Below are positions 4,601 to 6,801 of a stretch of 6,801 bases of DNA, in pieces. The notes below the pieces were generated by a model, which was not told the origin of the DNA, did no database searches, and saw only the letters and a list, made by a program, of their open reading frames with translations. The DNA is from Alphaproteobacteria bacterium (GTDB lineage: Bacteria > Pseudomonadota > Alphaproteobacteria > Micavibrionales > UBA2020). The first letter of the stretch is position 1. Each line of letters opens with the position of its first letter. The translations under genes were made by a program, and so were the position numbers. Where the stretch lies: the NCBI GenBank assembly GCA_020853455.1, contig JADYYV010000212.1, forward strand, positions 1-6,801, read 5' to 3'.

Positions 4601-6801
4601 CTGTTCGGCCGCGGCGGTTCTCTTGCCAACATCACATCCGCAACGGAAAACGCATATGTTGACAGCCTTGTGACGGGTACGAACACGGCCTGGCTCGGCG
4701 GTTCGGATGCCGGTCAGGAAGCCGTCTGGAAATTCACGGGCGGCACCGAGGCCGGCCAGATTTTTTCATCCGGCCCCTTTACCTATCTTGGTTCCTACAT
4801 CAACTGGGCGGCAGGCGAGCCCAGCAACAGCGGCGGCAACGAAAACTATCAGGTCATGAACGGCGCCGGCGCATGGGAAGACCGCGCCGTGAACTATGCC
4901 GTCAACGGCTATGTCATCGAATGGGCAAGCAGCCTCGTGCTGCCCAGCCGCATCGTCTATACCATAGCGGAGAATGCAGGATCGGGCACTTACGTCGCCG
5001 ACACCGACGCGATTAACCCGGAACCCAGCCAGACGATCACGTATTCGATCGCCTCCGGCAATACGGGCAACGTATTCTCCATCGATTCGTCGACCGGCGT
5101 TATTACCGTCAATAGCGGCCTCGATTACGAAACAACGTCATTATACAACCTTGTCATTCGCGCGACCGACAACGGCACGCCCGCGTTGTATGGCGAACAA
5201 AGCATCCGTATCAATATCACCGACGTGAACGAAGCGCCGATCCTGCGAAACACCGGCATGACTGTCAACGAGGGCGCAACGACGCTCGTCTCGACCGGCG
5301 CGTCCGGCAGCCTTTACGCGCTTGACGAAAGCGCGCCGTCTTCTCTCGTTTATACCATCACCACCGGGCTGGCTAACGGGTTCCTGGCTAGGGACAGCGC
5401 GCCCTCCACGCCCATCGCCAGCTTCACGCAGGCCGAGCTCGACAGCGGCGTCATTCGCTATGTCCATAACGGCACGAACACGACATCCGACAGTTTCGTT
5501 TTCAGCATTACGGATGGCACCTTCACCACCAGCAACCAGACATTTGCGATCACCGTCAACCCCGCAAACGATGCGCCGCAGGGCACGGATAATACCATCA
5601 CCATTTTGGAAGACGCCCCGTATACTTTCTCGGCGGCGAATTTCGGCTTCAGCGACCCGAACGACAGCCCGTCCAACACGTTCGCCGGCGTTCGCATCAC
5701 CACGCTGCCGACCACCGGGGTGCTGCGCCTCAACGGTGTGGCTGTCACGGCGGGGCAGACCGTTACCGCAACGGATATCGGCAACAACCTGCTGGTTTTC
5801 ACGCCCGCCGCCAACACTTACGGCGCCGGCAACAGCAGCTTCACCTTCCAGGTGCGGGACAACGGGGGCACTTTGAACGGCGGCGTCGATTACGACCAGT
5901 CGCCGAACACTTTCACTTTTAACGTGACATCGGTCAACGACGCCCCTGCCGGCACGGATACTACTGTTACGACGCTGGAAGACACCGCCTATACTTTCAC
6001 CGCCGCGAATTTCGGCTTCAGCGATCCGAACGACGCGGCAAGCCCCAACGCCTTTGCCAACGTCGTTATGACGACCCTGCCCGCAGTCGGCGCGCTGACG
6101 CTGAACGGCGTTGCCGTGACGGTCGGGCAGGTCGTTTCGGTCGCGAATATCAATAGCGGTTTGTTGCGTTTCACGCCTGCCGCGAATGGAAACGGCGCTA
6201 CCTATGCGTCCTTTACCTTCCAGGTGCGCGACGACGGCGGCACGGCGAATAGCGGCCTCGATACCGACCAGTCGCCCAACACCATGACGATCGCGGTCAC
6301 GTCCGTGAACGAGGCTCCGTCCGGCACCGATGCGACCTTTACGATTGCCGAGGACGGGCAGTACACCTTTACAGTCGCCAGCTTCGGGCTCACGGATCCG
6401 AATGATTCTGCGGCGCCGAACACCCTGTCCAACGTCATCATCTCCACCTTGCCGGCCGCGGGCAGCCTGACCCTCAACGGCGTTGCTGTCACGGCGGGGC
6501 AAATCGTCTCTGCGGCCAATATCGCGAGCAACCTGCTGCGTTTCACGCCTGCGGCGAATACGAATGGAGCCGGCTATGCCAGCTTTACCTTCCGTGTACA
6601 GGATAGTGGCGGCACAGCCAATGGCGGCGTCGATACAGATCCTACGCCGAATACAATCACTTTCAATGTAACATCCGTGAACGACGGGCCCGCCGGCACG
6701 GATACGACGGTTACGACGCTGGAAGATACGCAATACACCTTCACGACGGCGAACTTCGGCTTTACCGACCCCAATGATACACCGGCGAACGCGCTTCTCT
6801 C
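1622..6801 (+). CDS. Giant modular cadherin/Ig-like repeat protein with two C-type-lectin-like domains (putative secreted adhesin), 3' end outside window
   Basis: One frame stays open for 1726 codons to the window edge. The order is: basic N-terminus (1-21), LEPR-XLL-like motif LEKRLMLDA (22-30), beta-rich domain ending at VNDAP (about 31-204), CSPG-like repeat (205-300), two jelly-roll-like units (297-537), C-type-lectin-like domain (552-722), cadherin (about 723-828), CSPG (829-943), second lectin-like domain (947-1102), cadherin ending DVNEAP (1103-1206), CSPG ending NDAP (1207-1319), then Ig-like repeats from 1321. I saw no cysteine and no Sec signal peptide. LEPR-XLL proteins are typically huge exported repeat proteins of Gram-negative bacteria. 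Export by a type I system with a C-terminal signal, and a role in adhesion or glycan binding, are inferred. The ATG at 1622 has only a weak ribosome binding site; no other ATG, GTG or TTG lies in frame back to the stop at 1571. I recognise no gene name. Confidence 0.93.
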   Translation, partial: MTDKDKKSKGSKRSPRKTLQALEKRLMLDATLTGLSASITLTETQVNVLQPTNRDFDFTTPTILSGTGEDGDVTVGGSTNNFDGVNLTISTTGGVNDQLYISRTRQTVGAQGATDIAVYNFAVAYGGVQIGSLSSAGGNGVDGNPLIITLNANATRTSVEALIERISFRNISDNPVASRTITYTLDGYFSQSTTLNITPVNDAPIIAANTGIRVGNGQTVVVTRGNLLALDTDSPTLTYTLTTAPTTGILRNNGVALTNGSTFTQANIDAGLITFTNTVAGANEVMLGLTVSDGTASIALYNEVVNGDMSAAGGWSLGTGWGSISGGVANKNANGTGDLTRTDSYLVQGMTYKVTYTINITTAGNFAALVGGTTGTVRSASGTYTEIITAGASTTIGIDAQTNGSRATIDNFSIVAVPTANFAIDEVVNGDFAVATGWTATNMAITGGVASQTANTTATVFQTDTNLVAGRLYQVTYTITRTAGTLNASIGGNLGANRTSTGTFTEYIVAGATTSIGFSTTGSFRGTIDNFSIRGVPDFALSDNTNAAPTLNPQQVIQQLDSSVYYNATNGNYYRLVTGTVGIGTALRNSELAYLNGVAGHLVTITSASENAFINAMSAQSLWTAASDTNTESYWTWMAGPEKGQVFYVGLSGQGGAAVNGAFNNWNNLEPNDYLFGNAANGSGFMEWTTSSPPGEEWLEWQDGGGWNDNQGPYGYVIEWEGADVINNLAYRYNYNNPATDIVSGSVMGTVQGGDQEDSTLAYAITGGTGSALFSVNASTGRITVLDAAAATTIRNNLSTTSSYTLIMTVNDGVNTSATQTVTINFNGVPGSSGITNTGATAPEGAATTITSAMLSVVDSDPPASIIFRVTDAVDNGYIQLTTNAGVAVTSFTLADIQANRVQYVHNGSETSADAFSFTISDPSATSSAYTFNITVTQVNDAPVVTFADSWTVAEVLAAHPGVSYNSTTGSFYIYVNTSLSFTAAQAAANAYQLFGRGGSLANITSATENAYVDSLVTGTNTAWLGGSDAGQEAVWKFTGGTEAGQIFSSGPFTYLGSYINWAAGEPSNSGGNENYQVMNGAGAWEDRAVNYAVNGYVIEWASSLVLPSRIVYTIAENAGSGTYVADTDAINPEPSQTITYSIASGNTGNVFSIDSSTGVITVNSGLDYETTSLYNLVIRATDNGTPALYGEQSIRINITDVNEAPILRNTGMTVNEGATTLVSTGASGSLYALDESAPSSLVYTITTGLANGFLARDSAPSTPIASFTQAELDSGVIRYVHNGTNTTSDSFVFSITDGTFTTSNQTFAITVNPANDAPQGTDNTITILEDAPYTFSAANFGFSDPNDSPSNTFAGVRITTLPTTGVLRLNGVAVTAGQTVTATDIGNNLLVFTPAANTYGAGNSSFTFQVRDNGGTLNGGVDYDQSPNTFTFNVTSVNDAPAGTDTTVTTLEDTAYTFTAANFGFSDPNDAASPNAFANVVMTTLPAVGALTLNGVAVTVGQVVSVANINSGLLRFTPAANGNGATYASFTFQVRDDGGTANSGLDTDQSPNTMTIAVTSVNEAPSGTDATFTIAEDGQYTFTVASFGLTDPNDSAAPNTLSNVIISTLPAAGSLTLNGVAVTAGQIVSAANIASNLLRFTPAANTNGAGYASFTFRVQDSGGTANGGVDTDPTPNTITFNVTSVNDGPAGTDTTVTTLEDTQYTFTTANFGFTDPNDTPANALL
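1685..2233 (+). other. LEPR-XLL-like motif and N-terminal beta-rich domain of the giant protein
   Basis: After about 21 residues rich in Lys and Arg comes LEKRLMLDA (residues 22-30), matching the L-E-x-R-x-L-x-D-A pattern found at the N-terminus of many giant exported repeat proteins. The following 170 residues end in TPVNDAP (198-204). They contain LIITLNANATRTSVEALIERISFRN, split here as LIITLNANAT and VEALIERISFRN, a strand-helix pattern I know from domains that alternate with cadherin-like repeats in such proteins. The exact function of the motif is not established to my knowledge; an export or processing role is plausible. Confidence 0.7.
2510..3232 (+). repeat. Tandem pair of jelly-roll-like (CBM-like) units, 124 and 117 residues
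   Basis: Two consecutive units begin SIALYNEVVNGDMSAAGGW and NFAIDEVVNGDFAVATGW and end ATIDNFSIVAVP and GTIDNFSIRGVP. Unit 1 spans 2510-2881 and unit 2 spans 2882-3232. Inside, both have a Y-x-V-T-Y-T-I strand and a G-T-(Y/F)-T-E-(I/Y)-I strand. The NGDF...GW opening and the D-N-F-S-I ending resemble carbohydrate-binding-module or phage-type beta-sandwich domains. An exact 18-base direct repeat (2846-2863 and 3203-3220) marks the ends of the units. The DNA is visibly more AT-rich than its surroundings (43-50% G+C in three hand-counted 60-base lines, against 65% in one line upstream). They split a CSPG-like repeat. Ligand binding is inferred. Confidence 0.7.
3275..3787 (+). other. C-type-lectin-like domain 1 (EPN and WND motifs present)
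   Basis: The domain carries the C-type lectin fold pattern without cysteines: NGNYYRLV (from residue 570), then GHLVTITSASENAFI, WTWMAGPEKGQVFYVG, NNWNNLEPND with EPN at 670-672, GGGWNDNQ with WND at 707-709, and closing YGYVIEWEG. In animal lectins EPN and WND ligate the calcium ion that binds mannose-type sugars, so calcium-dependent glycan binding is plausible here. Bacterial domains of this type also occur as protein binders, so the ligand is unknown. Confidence 0.85.
3788..4459 (+). other. Cadherin-like repeat followed by CSPG-type repeat
   Basis: Residues about 723-828 read as a cadherin-like repeat: LAYAITGG, FSVNASTGRITVLD, then YTLIMTVNDG and QTVTINF. Residues about 829-943 form a CSPG-type (Cadherin_3-like) repeat, recognised by APEGAATTI near its start, FTLADIQANRVQYVHNGSET, DAFSFTISD and the closing VNDAP (939-943). 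These are structural beta-sandwiches, usually calcium-bound at their junctions, that space out binding domains along a stalk. Confidence 0.75.
4460..4927 (+). other. C-type-lectin-like domain 2 (EPS and WED variant motifs)
   Basis: This is a more typical bacterial C-type-lectin-like domain than the first: FYIYVNTSLSFTAAQAAANA, GGSLANITSATENAYVDSL, AWLGGSDAGQEAVWKFTGG, NWAAGEPSNSGGNENYQVMN, GAWEDRAVN and closing GYVIEWAS. At the calcium-site positions it has E-P-S (1066-1068) in place of EPN and W-E-D (1085-1087) in place of WND. Both changes keep oxygen-bearing side chains, so calcium binding may persist, but the ligand preference probably differs from domain 1. It has no cysteines. Confidence 0.88.
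4928..5578 (+). other. Cadherin repeat with calcium motifs followed by CSPG-type repeat
   Basis: Residues about 1103-1206 form a clear cadherin repeat: IAENAGSGTYV, DTDAINPEPSQTITYSI, FSIDSSTGVITVNSGLDYE, LVIRATDNGTP and DVNEAP (1201-1206). The IAEN glutamate, LDYE, ATDNG and DVNEAP correspond to the calcium-binding motifs of cadherins. Residues about 1207-1319 are a CSPG-type repeat, with VNEGATTLV, FTQAELDSGVIRYVHNG, SDSFVFSITDG and NDAP. Confidence 0.82.
5582..6801 (+). repeat. Ig-like tandem repeats of 123-124 residues, three complete and a partial fourth
   Basis: Units begin at GTD: 5582, 5951, 6323 and 6695, giving spacings of 369, 372 and 372 bases. Each contains LED or AED followed by YTF, then FG(F/L)(S/T)DPND, TLP, LNGVAVT-x-GQ, L(L/R)-x-FTPAAN, SFTF-x-V and a VTSVN(D/E) ending. 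The third unit varies most at its start (FTIAEDGQYTF). Protein identity between units is very high and long stretches match at DNA level, notably between the second and fourth unit starts. Such repeats form the stalk of giant adhesins. The array continues past the window. Confidence 0.92.

Noticed and set aside
5141..6733. Long open frame of 530 codons on the minus strand opposite the Ig-like repeats
   Set aside because: It is antisense to a well-supported gene, has an arginine-rich composition with repeats mirroring those of the plus strand, and shows no recognisable domain. It stays open because the repeat units share the same stop-free complementary frame.
5582..6801. Possibility that the regular repeats are a CRISPR or other DNA-level array
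   Set aside because: The period is about 370 bases, codon-aligned, and conserved as protein throughout; there are no short repeats with unique spacers.

Overview
The window looks like chromosomal DNA of an alphaproteobacterium. The leftward gene at the left edge is an anthranilate synthase component I of the alphaproteobacterial TrpE(G) type (YPGRYSRWD near the start, MCTDVDRNDKARIC further on). It is preceded by a short tryptophan-rich leader peptide in the arrangement known from Rhizobium/Sinorhizobium trpE(G). I cannot name a genus. Both large genes run off the window, so each is partial at its far end.

Left part (1-1251, minus strand): a promoter (TTGACT, 18-base spacer, TAAAAT) predicts a transcription start on the A of the trpL start codon. 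The 17-residue leader MAGKFTSLIVVANRWWR carries two adjacent Trp codons just before its stop. Between the leader and trpE are overlapping hairpins and a U-rich tract, so trpE is very probably controlled by transcription attenuation. A further small hairpin can cover the trpE ribosome binding site.

Middle (1252-1621): an AT-rich spacer between two divergent genes. I see no convincing gene in it. It holds a 6+6 palindrome (CCTAAT-N6-ATTAGG) and a TATAAT box shortly before the rightward gene.

Right part (1622-6801, plus strand): one uninterrupted reading frame of at least 1726 residues, open at the right edge, encoding a giant modular surface or secreted protein with no recognised gene name. 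After a short basic N-terminus with a LEPR-XLL-like motif (LEKRLMLDA), it shows a beta-rich N-terminal domain, a CSPG/cadherin-like repeat, two jelly-roll-like carbohydrate-binding-module-like units, and a C-type-lectin-like domain. Then come a cadherin repeat, a second CSPG repeat, a second C-type-lectin-like domain, a second cadherin repeat and a third CSPG repeat. It ends with at least three and a partial fourth near-identical Ig-like repeats of 123-124 residues. I saw no cysteine in the hand translation. The pattern suggests a calcium-stiffened adhesin exported by a type I secretion system, with the secretion signal beyond the window; that is inference.

The two halves appear functionally unrelated: a regulated biosynthetic gene next to a large adhesin-like gene reading the other way. 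The points most worth a second look are the apparently leaderless trpL attenuator, the duplicated CSPG-lectin-cadherin block, and the AT-richer jelly-roll pair that seems to have been inserted into one CSPG repeat.
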